NCBI GenBank assembly: GCA_017456465.1
Contig: JAFTJJ010000130.1
Span: 1 to 8,602, forward strand
Length of the DNA stretch: 8,602 nt
Reading direction: 5' to 3'
From: Clostridia bacterium
GTDB lineage: Bacteria > Bacillota > Clostridia > Christensenellales > UBA1242
The notes under the pieces are model-generated. The model made no database searches, was not told the origin of the DNA, and saw only the letters and a list, made by a program, of their open reading frames with translations. Below, piece by piece: positions 1-7,240 of the stretch. Made by a program: the position numbers and the translations under genes. The stretch's first letter is position 1. Each line of letters begins with the position of its first letter.

Positions 1-1
1 A

Positions 2-1630
2 AATGAAGATGAAATCAATGCAAGGCTTGATGCTGTTGCTGAACTTGTGGATGACATTGTGATGCGTGAAGAACTCAAAACTGTTCTTTCTTTTGTTCAA
101 GACATCGAAAGAAAGTGCAGCAAGATTTCCGCTGGAACAATTAATCCCAAAGAATGTCTTGCGCTTGCTGACACACTTTCAAAATTTCCGGACATAAAAA
201 CGCTTCTTTATAATGCAAGTTCAAAAAAGCTTTGCGATCTGAATGGAAGGATTTTTGAATTTTTTGATGTTGTTGATTTGATCAATCGTGCAATTGCACC
301 AGATGCATCAACAATTATGAAAGATGGTGGATACATCAAAGAAGGTTTTTCGTCAGAGCTTGACATTGCAAGAATGGCAGGAACAAATGGACTTGAATGG
401 CTTGCTGAATTTGAACAAAAAGAAAAAGAAAGAACTGGAATCAAAAATCTCAAAATCAAATTCAACAAAGTGTTTGGTTATTACATTGAAGTTACATCTT
501 CACAACTTTCGCTTGTTCCAGATGATTACATTCAAAAACAAGTCACAACAACATGTGAAAGGTTCATCACTCCTGAGCTCAAAGACATGGAATACAAAAT
601 CTTGCACAGTCAAGAAGAGTCTCTTGTGATTGAAAGCAAACTTTATGCAGAGATCAAGGAGCATCTTGCTGGATTCATTGGTGAAATGCTTGAAAGCGCA
701 GATGCAATTGCTGAACTTGATGTCCTTTTGTCATTTGCAATTGTGAGCAACAAAAACAATTATGTGAGGCCAACAATAAATTCGAGTGTGAATTGCATCA
801 ACATTTCAAACGGTCGTCACCCTGTGGTTGAGAGTTTGATTGACGGCGGTACATTTTCACCAAATGACACAAATCTTGATTCAGATGAAAACAGAACAAT
901 GCTCATCACAGGTCCAAATATGGCGGGAAAGAGCACATATATGAGGCAGGTTGCAATCATTACCCTCATGGCTCACATGGGATGTTTTGTGCCAGCGGAT
1001 TCTGCTGAAATTGCGATCACTGACAGGGTGTTCACAAGAGTTGGGGCAAGCGATGATCTTGCGTTTGGTCAAAGTACTTTCATGGTTGAAATGATTGAAG
1101 TTGCAAACATTGTTCAAAATGCAACAGACAAATCACTCATCATTCTTGATGAAGTTGGAAGAGGCACATCAACTTATGATGGACTTTCAATCGCTTGGGC
1201 GATCATGGAATATCTTTCAAAACATTTGAAAGCAAAGACGCTTTTTGCAACGCATTATCACGAACTCTGTGATCTTGAAGGCAAGGTGGATGGTGTGAAG
1301 AACTATAGGGTTATGGTCAAGGAATTTGGTGGTTCGGTCATCTTCCTTCACAAAATTGCAAGAGGAAGCGCAAACAGAAGTTTTGGAATTGAGGTTGCGG
1401 GACTTGCAGGTCTTCCAGAAGAACTCATCACAAGAGCAAAAGAAATTCTTGCACATGTTGAGTCTGGTCAAAAAGGTTTTGGGAAAAATGGCGAGAACCA
1501 ATCAAAACCACAGGCAAACTTCAATTATGATGAAGTAATCAACATTTTGAAAGAAATGGACATGAACACAATTTCACCGATTATGGCTTTTGGAACTCTT
1601 CAAAATTTGGTGGACAAAGTTAAGAAATAA
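2..1630 (+). CDS. mutS: DNA mismatch repair protein MutS, 5'-truncated by window edge
   Basis: MutS binds mismatches and small loops and passes the signal to MutL through ATP-driven clamp sliding. The reading frame is open from base 2 with no start, so the gene begins upstream; 542 residues are visible and roughly the first 320 (mismatch-recognition and connector domains) are missing. The window opens in the core (NEDEINARLDAVAELV). The clamp region follows (FGYYIEVTSSQ, ERFITPELKDMEYKIL). The ATPase is complete: Walker A GPNMAGKST at 911-937, signature loop DDLAFGQSTFM from 1052, Walker B LDEVGRGTS with Asp-Glu at 1148-1153, and FATHYHEL. The C-terminal part shows GIEVAGLAGLP and ends NTISPIMAFGTLQNL as is usual. 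A degenerate QANFNY at 1511-1528 sits where the sliding-clamp motif normally lies. The signature loop has Phe where Ser or Gly is usual. It is the first visible gene of an operon with mutL 11 bases downstream. The family call is secure. Confidence 0.97.
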   Translation, partial: NEDEINARLDAVAELVDDIVMREELKTVLSFVQDIERKCSKISAGTINPKECLALADTLSKFPDIKTLLYNASSKKLCDLNGRIFEFFDVVDLINRAIAPDASTIMKDGGYIKEGFSSELDIARMAGTNGLEWLAEFEQKEKERTGIKNLKIKFNKVFGYYIEVTSSQLSLVPDDYIQKQVTTTCERFITPELKDMEYKILHSQEESLVIESKLYAEIKEHLAGFIGEMLESADAIAELDVLLSFAIVSNKNNYVRPTINSSVNCINISNGRHPVVESLIDGGTFSPNDTNLDSDENRTMLITGPNMAGKSTYMRQVAIITLMAHMGCFVPADSAEIAITDRVFTRVGASDDLAFGQSTFMVEMIEVANIVQNATDKSLIILDEVGRGTSTYDGLSIAWAIMEYLSKHLKAKTLFATHYHELCDLEGKVDGVKNYRVMVKEFGGSVIFLHKIARGSANRSFGIEVAGLAGLPEELITRAKEILAHVESGQKGFGKNGENQSKPQANFNYDEVINILKEMDMNTISPIMAFGTLQNLVDKVKK

Positions 1631-1641
1631 GGAGGGGCGTT

Positions 1642-3657
1642 ATGGCAAAAATTAATGTACTGGACAGTTCGATTTATAACAGAATTGCAGCGGGTGAGGT
1701 TGTTGAGCGTCCAGCGTCTGTTGTGAAAGAGCTGGTTGAGAACTCAATTGACGCAGGGGCGACGAGCATTATTGTTGAAATTGAATATGGTGGCATCAGG
1801 AAAATCAAAATTGTGGACAATGGCTGTGGCGTTGAAAAGGAATACATGCGTGAGGCTTTCATGCCACATGCAACATCAAAAATTTCTTCAGCTGATGATC
1901 TTGATTCAATCATGACTCTTGGTTTCCGCGGAGAAGCGCTCGCTTCGATTGCATCAGTTTGTCATGTGACAATGACATCAAAAACAAGAGATGCAGAACT
2001 TGGATCTTTCATTGAAATTGAAGCTGGAAAGATTCTCAAGATGTCAGAAACTGGAGCGAGAGACGGAACAACAATGGTTGTGTCAGATCTGTTTTTCAAT
2101 GTTCCTGCAAGAGCAAAGTTTTTGAAAAAACCAAAGAGTGAGGAACAAGAGGTCACAAATCTTGTGTCTCGTCTCATGCTTGCAAATCCACAAATTTCTT
2201 TCAGATATATTGTTGATGGGAAAACAATTTTTGTGACATCAGGAAAAACGCTCAAAGAAGCGATGTTTGGGGTTTATGGAAAGGAAGTTCTCACTGAAAC
2301 GCTTGAAGTGAAACTTGCACGAGATGGTGTCAAACTGTGGGGATTTGTCGGAAGACCAAGTTTTTCAAAGCCAAACAGAACATATCAAACACTTATGGTC
2401 AACGGCAGATATGTCACTGATCAAATGGTGAGCTTGGCTGTTATGAACGCATATGGTGACATGCTCATGAAAAGGAAATATCCATTCTTTGTTTTGAATC
2501 TTGAACTTCCCTTCACTGATGTTGATGCCAATGTTCACCCAAACAAAAGAGAAGTTCGATTTGCTTATGGTCAAAAAATTTATTCTCTTGTGTTTGAGGC
2601 TGTGTCAAGGGCTCTTCATGACATGGATTATGTTGCAAGTGTTGCTCGCGGTGGTCTTGATGAAGATGAAGCCTCAGTGAAGGAAGAGATCAAAGCAAGC
2701 ATTTATAAGGCTGCTGGCGACAACTCAGAAATTAAAATTTCACTTCCAAAAATAACAGTTCCAAACACCGAACCAAAGTCAGCACCAAAGATTGACAAGG
2801 CTGGTGTGAATTTGAGCATGTTTGCGTCATCTTTTTCAAGTTCAAAGTTTAAGGGCATTCAAGATGACGATGAAAAAGAAGTTGCTTTGCTCAAGAACAA
2901 TGTTGTGGCATATGAGGCGGGTGGAACAAAAGAAAAAGAAAGAGAAAACAGTGGTTTTGGACTTGGTTCAAAGCTTATGGATGGGCTTGGAACAAAAATG
3001 TCAGGTCAGGTTCAAAACACCCCAGAGCAAGGATTGAATTCTCAACAAGAGAATAAGTCACAAGCCATGGTTGAAACAATTTCAAGAGGAACAACAAAGC
3101 TTGTTGGTAAGGCATTCAACACTTATTTGATTGTTGAGATTGATGATGACATCTTTTTCATTGATCAACATGCAGCCCATGAAAGAATTTTGTATGAAAA
3201 ATTCAAAAGACAAGTTGACGCGGGTGCTGTTGCAATTCAGCCACTTTTGCTTCCTTTTGTTTTGAATTTATCATCAAATGAAGCTGAAATTTTGGAAATT
3301 AATCTTGAAACGATGAGGGAAATTGGATTTGAAATTGACGAATTTGGAAACTCTTCATTCAAGGTTTCCGCAATTCCATCAATTCTCTCAGACATAAATT
3401 TTGATGAGTTTTTCTTTGGGTTCTTGTCAGAAACAAAGCAACAGTTTTCGAAGTCAGATCTTATCAAAGAGAAGCTTATGCAGCATTCATGCAAAAGTGC
3501 GATCAAGGGGGGAAATGACATCACAATTTCTGAAATTGACAAGCTTTTTGAAAATATGAGTGCAGAAAAAATTCCACTATTTTGTCCTCATGGCAGACCA
3601 ATTGCAGTTAGAGTCAAGAAAACTGAAGTTGAAAAGTGGTTCAAAAGGATAGTTTAA
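1642..3657 (+). CDS. mutL: DNA mismatch repair protein MutL, endonuclease type
   Basis: MutL is the ATP-regulated partner of MutS. This 671-residue protein has the N-terminal GHKL ATPase: ELVENSIDAGA (residues 30-40, Mg-binding Asn34), DNGCG (59-63), ATSKI (77-81), GFRGEAL (94-100), then the transducer region with DVDANVHPNKREVRF. A charged low-complexity linker spans about 340-480. The C-terminal dimerisation domain carries the nicking motif DQHAAHERILYE (508-519), SCKSAIKGG (616-624) and CPHGRP (648-653), the residues known to hold metal and form the endonuclease site. QPLLLP (533-538) matches the position and pattern of the beta-clamp motif known from Bacillus subtilis MutL. This type occurs in bacteria without MutH, so strand discrimination is probably not Dam-based (inference from the family). 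The ATG start is set by GGAGG at 1631-1635, six bases upstream, just after the mutS stop. Co-transcription with mutS is very likely. Confidence 0.98.
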   Translation: MAKINVLDSSIYNRIAAGEVVERPASVVKELVENSIDAGATSIIVEIEYGGIRKIKIVDNGCGVEKEYMREAFMPHATSKISSADDLDSIMTLGFRGEALASIASVCHVTMTSKTRDAELGSFIEIEAGKILKMSETGARDGTTMVVSDLFFNVPARAKFLKKPKSEEQEVTNLVSRLMLANPQISFRYIVDGKTIFVTSGKTLKEAMFGVYGKEVLTETLEVKLARDGVKLWGFVGRPSFSKPNRTYQTLMVNGRYVTDQMVSLAVMNAYGDMLMKRKYPFFVLNLELPFTDVDANVHPNKREVRFAYGQKIYSLVFEAVSRALHDMDYVASVARGGLDEDEASVKEEIKASIYKAAGDNSEIKISLPKITVPNTEPKSAPKIDKAGVNLSMFASSFSSSKFKGIQDDDEKEVALLKNNVVAYEAGGTKEKERENSGFGLGSKLMDGLGTKMSGQVQNTPEQGLNSQQENKSQAMVETISRGTTKLVGKAFNTYLIVEIDDDIFFIDQHAAHERILYEKFKRQVDAGAVAIQPLLLPFVLNLSSNEAEILEINLETMREIGFEIDEFGNSSFKVSAIPSILSDINFDEFFFGFLSETKQQFSKSDLIKEKLMQHSCKSAIKGGNDITISEIDKLFENMSAEKIPLFCPHGRPIAVRVKKTEVEKWFKRIV

Positions 3658-3661
3658 AAAT

Positions 3662-4585
3662 TTGGAAAAACAAAACAAACAAAAACTTATAATTATTACT
3701 GGTCCAACAAGTGTGGGAAAGACTGCACTTGGAGTTTGTTTGGCAAAAAAAATTGATGGAGAAGTCATCAGTGCAGATTCCATTCAAGTTTACCGTGGTT
3801 TTGACATTGGGTCTGCCAAGGTGACAAGTGAGGAAATGCAAGGTGTTCCTCATCATTTGATTGACATCAAAGACCCATCTGAAGAGTATTCAGCCGGTGA
3901 TTTTGCAGAACACGCAAAGATGAAGATCGAGGAAATCAATGACAAGGGGAAAATTCCAATTGTTGTTGGTGGCACAGGGCTTTATATTTCAGCACTCCTG
4001 TTCCCGTTTGATTCAGATTGCACAAGGGATGATGAATTTAGGCTTAAACTTGAAAAAATTGCAGAAAAAGATGGCTCTGCCAAGCTCCATGAGATGCTTG
4101 AAGAAATTGATCCAGAATCGGCAAAAGCAATTCATCCAAATCAAACGGTGAGAATTGTGAGAGCTCTTGAAATTTTTAAGCTCACGGGCAAGAAAAAAAG
4201 TGAGCTTGAACGAAAAACGAATCAGTCAGTGTTTGATTATCTATTGATCGTTCTTTCAAGAGACCGAAAAGAGGTTTATGAGGGGATTGAAAAGAGAGTT
4301 GAGCAAATGATCAAAAGTGGTCTTGTGGAAGAAGTGAAGGGGCTGCTTTCTTCTGGTGTGAGTCCAAATGCGCCAGCGATGAAGGGGATTGGATACAAGG
4401 AAATTTTACCGCATGTTTTGGATGGTGAACCACTTGAAACATGTGTTGATCTTTTGAAACAACACACAAGAAATTATGCAAAACGCCAACTCACATACTT
4501 CAAAAAAATGGACAAAGCGGTGTTTGTTGAGTACAATGATGTTGAAAAAATTCAAAAAAAGGTTAAAGATTTTTTAAGGAGATAA
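3662..4585 (+). CDS. miaA: tRNA dimethylallyltransferase MiaA, TTG start
   Basis: MiaA transfers the dimethylallyl group from DMAPP to N6 of A37 in tRNAs reading UNN codons, the first step toward ms2i6A. At 307 residues it has normal family length. Visible motifs in order: P-loop GPTSVGKT (14-21), DSIQVYRGFDIGSAK (39-53, with catalytic-type Asp39), GVPHHLID (61-68), VVGGTGLYISALL (from 101), HPNQTVRIVRALE, AMKGIGYKEI, and the C-terminal YAKRQLTYFKK tRNA-binding signature. The start must be very near 3662 because the P-loop begins 13 residues in. The only start-like codon in frame is TTG at 3662, four bases after the mutL stop, with AAGGAT at 3645-3650 about 11 bases upstream. This weak start suggests translational coupling to mutL. 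mutSL-miaA is the usual Bacillota order. Confidence 0.97.
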   Translation: MEKQNKQKLIIITGPTSVGKTALGVCLAKKIDGEVISADSIQVYRGFDIGSAKVTSEEMQGVPHHLIDIKDPSEEYSAGDFAEHAKMKIEEINDKGKIPIVVGGTGLYISALLFPFDSDCTRDDEFRLKLEKIAEKDGSAKLHEMLEEIDPESAKAIHPNQTVRIVRALEIFKLTGKKKSELERKTNQSVFDYLLIVLSRDRKEVYEGIEKRVEQMIKSGLVEEVKGLLSSGVSPNAPAMKGIGYKEILPHVLDGEPLETCVDLLKQHTRNYAKRQLTYFKKMDKAVFVEYNDVEKIQKKVKDFLRR

Positions 4586-4589
4586 GAAA

Positions 4590-5816
4590 ATGGAAGAACA
4601 AAAAGCAATTGAGCTTGTGAAGAGTGCGGAGTGTGAACTTTCTGAGCTTTTCGCACAAATTGACGATGTGGTGCTTTTCAATCAAAAGAAAGTGCTTGAT
4701 GCATTCAGAGAATGTGAAGTGGCGCTTCGCCATATGCAAGGATCATCTGGATATGGTTATGAAGACATCGGTCGTCCAAAACTTTCTGAAGTTTTTGCAA
4801 AAATCATGAGGGCGGAGGATGCAGTGGTGAGCCCGCTCATCACTTGTGGAACTCATGCGATTGCAGCATGTTTGTTTGGAATATTGAGACCCGGTGATTT
4901 GATGCTTGCTGTTTCCGGTGATCCATATGACACACTTCTTGACTGCATTCACGGTGAAAATATTGGTTCTCTCAAGGATTATGGCATTTCTTATGACAAG
5001 GTTGAGATGATTGGTGATGACTTTGATGAACATTCAATCATGAAAAAACTTGAAACTTGCAATCCAAAACTTATTTTGATTCAAAGGTCAAGAGGATATT
5101 CTGAAAGACAGGCATTGAGTGTTGAAAAAATTGCTGCAATCATTGCAAAAATCAGAGAGGTTAACAAGACTGCTTGCATTTTTGTTGACAACTGTTATGG
5201 AGAGTTTGTTCAGACCCTTGAGCCAACAGAGGTTGGTGCTGATCTTATGGCAGGATCACTCATCAAAAACCCTGGTGGTGGACTTGCTCCAACTGGGGGC
5301 TATGTGGCCGGCAAGAAAAAGTATGTTGATTTGGTCGCAAGAAGGCTCACAACGCCAACATTGGGAAGTGAAGTTGGATCATACAATGCAAGTTACACAC
5401 CATTTTTTCAAGGATTGTTTGTTGCTCCTCATGTTGTTGGTGGGGCGCTCAAGGGCAGCGCACTCATTGGCAAAGTTGCTGAAAAGCTTGGTTTTAAGTG
5501 CTATCCAGATTCGAGCAAATATCCATATGACATCATCAGAAACATCATTTTTGACAACCCAGATGACTTGATTCAAATGGCAAGGCTTGTGCAATCATAT
5601 TCACCGATTGACAGCAATGTTGTGCCTTTCCCTTGGGATATGCCGGGTTACACCAGTCAAGTCATTATGGCTGCAGGAACTTTTGTTCAAGGTGGATCAA
5701 TTGAGTTTTCATGCGATGCACCAATCAGAGCGCCTTACACACTTTACATCCAAGGCGGCATAACTTATGAACATGTCAAACTATTTGCGATCGAATTTGT
5801 GAAAGCAAAAGGTTAA
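4590..5816 (+). CDS. ynbB: YnbB-type methionine gamma-lyase family PLP protein ('aluminium resistance protein')
   Basis: This is a 408-residue fold-type-I PLP enzyme of the family often annotated as methionine gamma-lyase-like or 'aluminium resistance' protein; the physiological reaction is, to my knowledge, not settled. Visible signs: GSSGYGYEDIGRPKLSEVFA near residue 50, the cofactor-phosphate loop ITCGTHAIAA, VDNCYGEF with Asp200 placed to pair with the pyridine nitrogen, and GSLIKNPGGGLAPTGGY with Lys226 as the likely Schiff-base lysine. The C-terminal part has VVPFPWDMPGYTSQVIMAAGTF and SIEFSCDAPIRAPY, typical of this family. The ATG is preceded by AAGGAG at 4576-4581, eight bases away, inside the last codons of miaA, so it is probably translated from the same transcript. 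In Bacillus the homologue lies in the same neighbourhood beyond hfq and hflX; both are absent here. The family is confident and the gene symbol follows the Bacillus name. No substrate is claimed. Confidence 0.92.
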   Translation: MEEQKAIELVKSAECELSELFAQIDDVVLFNQKKVLDAFRECEVALRHMQGSSGYGYEDIGRPKLSEVFAKIMRAEDAVVSPLITCGTHAIAACLFGILRPGDLMLAVSGDPYDTLLDCIHGENIGSLKDYGISYDKVEMIGDDFDEHSIMKKLETCNPKLILIQRSRGYSERQALSVEKIAAIIAKIREVNKTACIFVDNCYGEFVQTLEPTEVGADLMAGSLIKNPGGGLAPTGGYVAGKKKYVDLVARRLTTPTLGSEVGSYNASYTPFFQGLFVAPHVVGGALKGSALIGKVAEKLGFKCYPDSSKYPYDIIRNIIFDNPDDLIQMARLVQSYSPIDSNVVPFPWDMPGYTSQVIMAAGTFVQGGSIEFSCDAPIRAPYTLYIQGGITYEHVKLFAIEFVKAKG

Positions 5817-5821
5817 AAAAT

Positions 5822-5852
5822 AAAAATCACGGATGTTTTCCGTGATTTTTTT
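5822..5852. terminator. Bidirectional Rho-independent terminator between convergent genes
   Basis: A perfect 8-bp stem ATCACGGA / TCCGTGAT (5826-5833 with 5839-5846) has a 5-base TGTTT loop. It extends by A:T pairs (5822-5825 with 5847-5850) and is followed by T's to 5852. It starts 5 bases after the ynbB stop. On the opposite strand the A-rich left side gives a U-tract, so the same hairpin can end the convergent acyltransferase transcript, whose stop is 26 bases away. Confidence 0.9.
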
Positions 5853-5877
5853 GTGGGTGAATTATTATAATAATAAT

Positions 5878-7059
5878 TTAAAATTTCATCTCAAGTCCTG
5901 CGAGTTTTGAAATGAGGTTTGTGTATTTGAGGGCGCTTACTGGTTGTTTGTTTTTTGTTCTGAAAACCCTTCCATCTTTCACAGAGAATTGAAGCCCGTT
6001 CATTCCTTCAATTCCGTAGCCATCAATCATGTCGAGTGGGAGTGTGAAACTTTCTGACTTTTTGTCTTTGCTCACAAATTCGAGGCGGGTTGTATAAAGT
6101 GCAAGATCAAACATTCCGAGGCTCTTGTTTTTGAAATTATTTTGTTTTACAAAAACTTCAAAGTTTTCGTCAGAAGTGATGATGTCGCATTCGCTTGTGT
6201 CTGAAAAATCAAGTGAATCAATGTGTTCTTTGAGCCACTTGTCATATTTGTCAAGGCGCATAAATGGTCCGCCATCGAGATAACCATATGGCGTGAATTC
6301 TGCGTGATAATCGCACACCTTGCATTTGACCATATTGCATTCACCAACAAGTGATGACATGGATTTGCATTCTGGACAAACATACATGAATGATTCAATG
6401 TTTTCAGCCAAGTTTTTCCCGACATATTCACGGCCTTCTGCTGACTGAATGTCATATGCATTGACATGAAGGTTTGTTTTGATGATTTCAAACAGTTCAT
6501 CATTTGTTAAATTTTGATAATCTTCTGGTTGAAGTATTTTTTTGATTTTTCCACGAACCTCACCCAATCTCTTTTCTTTTGACCAACGGGGTGATGAAAA
6601 ATAGCCGCCTTCGATGTTGTAAATCACAAGAGGCACACCAAGTTTTTTGACAAGTTTCGCGATTGATGGTTTCATGTGGCTCATGTCACCAGAGAAAGAT
6701 TTGTTGCCTTCTGGGAAAATTCCAACAGCTCCGCCTGCTTTTGTGATTTGCATGATTCTTCTTGCAGTTGACGCGTCAACTGTTGATTTTGTGATTGGAA
6801 TTGGTGAAACAAGGTGATTGATGAGTTTTCCTGCAACTGGGATTGATGAAATGTGATCACTCATTACGAAATAAATGTGGTCTTTGAAAGATTTGGCGAT
6901 GAAAAATGCGTCATAATCAGTGGTGTGATTGCCGAGCACCAAAAAGGGAGCGCGTATGTTGCTTTTTTCGAGCTTTATGTTGAATTTCTTTTTAAGAACA
7001 GGGGTGAGAACTGATCTCACCAACTTGTTCCACACAGTGTGGCGCTTTTTGACTTTCAT
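5878..7059 (-). CDS. PlsC-type lysophospholipid acyltransferase with C-terminal zinc ribbon
   Basis: A 393-residue protein with the glycerolipid acyltransferase signature. GNHTTDYD has the catalytic H(X)4D as His45-Asp50, and GIFPEGNKS has the acceptor-phosphate motif FPEG at 115-118. The family transfers an acyl group to lysophosphatidate or a related lysolipid at the inner membrane face. A basic N-terminus (KVKKRH, VLKKKFNIKLEK) fits membrane-surface binding; there is no clear transmembrane helix. After the roughly 200-residue catalytic domain comes a zinc ribbon: CPEC at 228-231 and CKVC at 246-249, with an additional Cys241. Residues about 295-393 form a second, beta-rich-looking domain, possibly GRAM/PH-like (weak inference). 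The ATG at 7059 is chosen because AAGGAG sits nine bases upstream and homology begins there; the frame stays open upstream to 7290 but that part overlaps the divergent gene. Whether the acceptor is lysophosphatidate or another lipid cannot be read from sequence. Confidence 0.9.
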   Translation of the reverse strand: MKVKKRHTVWNKLVRSVLTPVLKKKFNIKLEKSNIRAPFLVLGNHTTDYDAFFIAKSFKDHIYFVMSDHISSIPVAGKLINHLVSPIPITKSTVDASTARRIMQITKAGGAVGIFPEGNKSFSGDMSHMKPSIAKLVKKLGVPLVIYNIEGGYFSSPRWSKEKRLGEVRGKIKKILQPEDYQNLTNDELFEIIKTNLHVNAYDIQSAEGREYVGKNLAENIESFMYVCPECKSMSSLVGECNMVKCKVCDYHAEFTPYGYLDGGPFMRLDKYDKWLKEHIDSLDFSDTSECDIITSDENFEVFVKQNNFKNKSLGMFDLALYTTRLEFVSKDKKSESFTLPLDMIDGYGIEGMNGLQFSVKDGRVFRTKNKQPVSALKYTNLISKLAGLEMKF

Positions 7060-7068
7060 TGGTTTTTT

Positions 7069-7074
7069 CTCCTT
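7069..7074 (-). promoter_or_regulatory. Ribosome binding site that fixes the acyltransferase start
   Basis: On the minus strand this reads AAGGAG, nine bases before the ATG at 7059. It decides for that start over the 77-codon upstream extension, which has no matching ribosome binding site and would begin inside the neighbouring gene. Confidence 0.85.
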
Positions 7075-7078
7075 ATGA

Positions 7079-7117
7079 TTGGAATAGTATAGCAAAAATA
7101 GATTATTTTTTGGAATA
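7079..7117. repeat. Direct repeat TTGGAATA x2, possible operator
   Basis: TTGGAATA occurs at 7079-7086 and again at 7110-7117, a spacing of 31 bases or about three helical turns. On the minus strand the two copies lie at the expected transcription start and the -35 region of the TATACT promoter candidate, where a regulator could act. Only 8 bases match in an AT-rich spacer, so chance is possible. Confidence 0.3.
7086..7094 (-). promoter_or_regulatory. Extended -10 promoter candidate for the acyltransferase
   Basis: On the minus strand this reads TGCTATACT, an extended -10 (TGn plus TATACT). Transcription would start near 7079, giving a leader of about 20 bases that contains the AAGGAG site. 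The -35 position (about 7109-7114, TCCAAA) is a poor match, as extended -10 promoters allow. Confidence 0.5.
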
Positions 7118-7132
7118 AAAAACAATGTATCA

Positions 7133-7160
7133 TTTATATAAAAATGACAATTTTTCACAA
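7133..7160 (-). promoter_or_regulatory. Second promoter candidate for the acyltransferase
   Basis: On the minus strand TTGTGA (7155-7160) and TATAAA (7133-7138) are separated by 16 bases, an acceptable sigma-A-type pair. It would give a leader of about 65 bases. In such AT-rich DNA chance matches are common; it is an alternative to, or a partner of, the TATACT promoter. Confidence 0.35.
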
Positions 7161-7197
7161 AAGATTGTAAAAATTTGGGACAAATTATCAAGAGTGA

Positions 7198-7206
7198 TGT
7201 TATAAT
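7198..7206 (+). promoter_or_regulatory. Extended -10 promoter for the oxoamine synthase gene
   Basis: TGTTATAAT is a perfect extended -10 element (TGn followed by consensus TATAAT). Transcription would start near 7213, about 28 bases before the ATG at 7241. The upstream -35 is weak (GGGACA at 7177-7182 with an 18-base spacer). Confidence 0.65.
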
Positions 7207-7229
7207 TAGTTTAATAATTTTAATTAAAT

Positions 7230-7233
7230 GGAG
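7230..7233 (+). promoter_or_regulatory. Ribosome binding site that fixes the oxoamine synthase start
   Basis: GGAG lies seven bases before the ATG at 7241. It favours this start over an upstream in-frame TTG at 7175, which lies before the likely promoter -10 element and so would not be in the transcript. Confidence 0.75.
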
Positions 7234-7240
7234 CAAATAT

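Noticed and set aside
47..1630. GTG at 47 as the start of a complete mutS
   Set aside because: The frame is open to base 2 and the upstream codons encode conserved MutS core residues (NARLDAVAEL); the gene is simply cut by the window edge.
3507..3512. Run of six G in mutL as a phase-variation site
   Set aside because: Six bases is too short to slip often, and the AAG-GGG-GGA codons fall in the conserved KGG region of the protein.
5119..5571. 150-codon open frame overlapping ynbB
   Set aside because: It is a shadow frame inside a well-conserved PLP enzyme with no family features or ribosome binding site of its own.
7175..7240. 22-codon upstream extension of the oxoamine synthase from TTG
   Set aside because: It begins upstream of the TATAAT element and lacks a ribosome binding site; the ATG at 7241 has GGAG at good distance.
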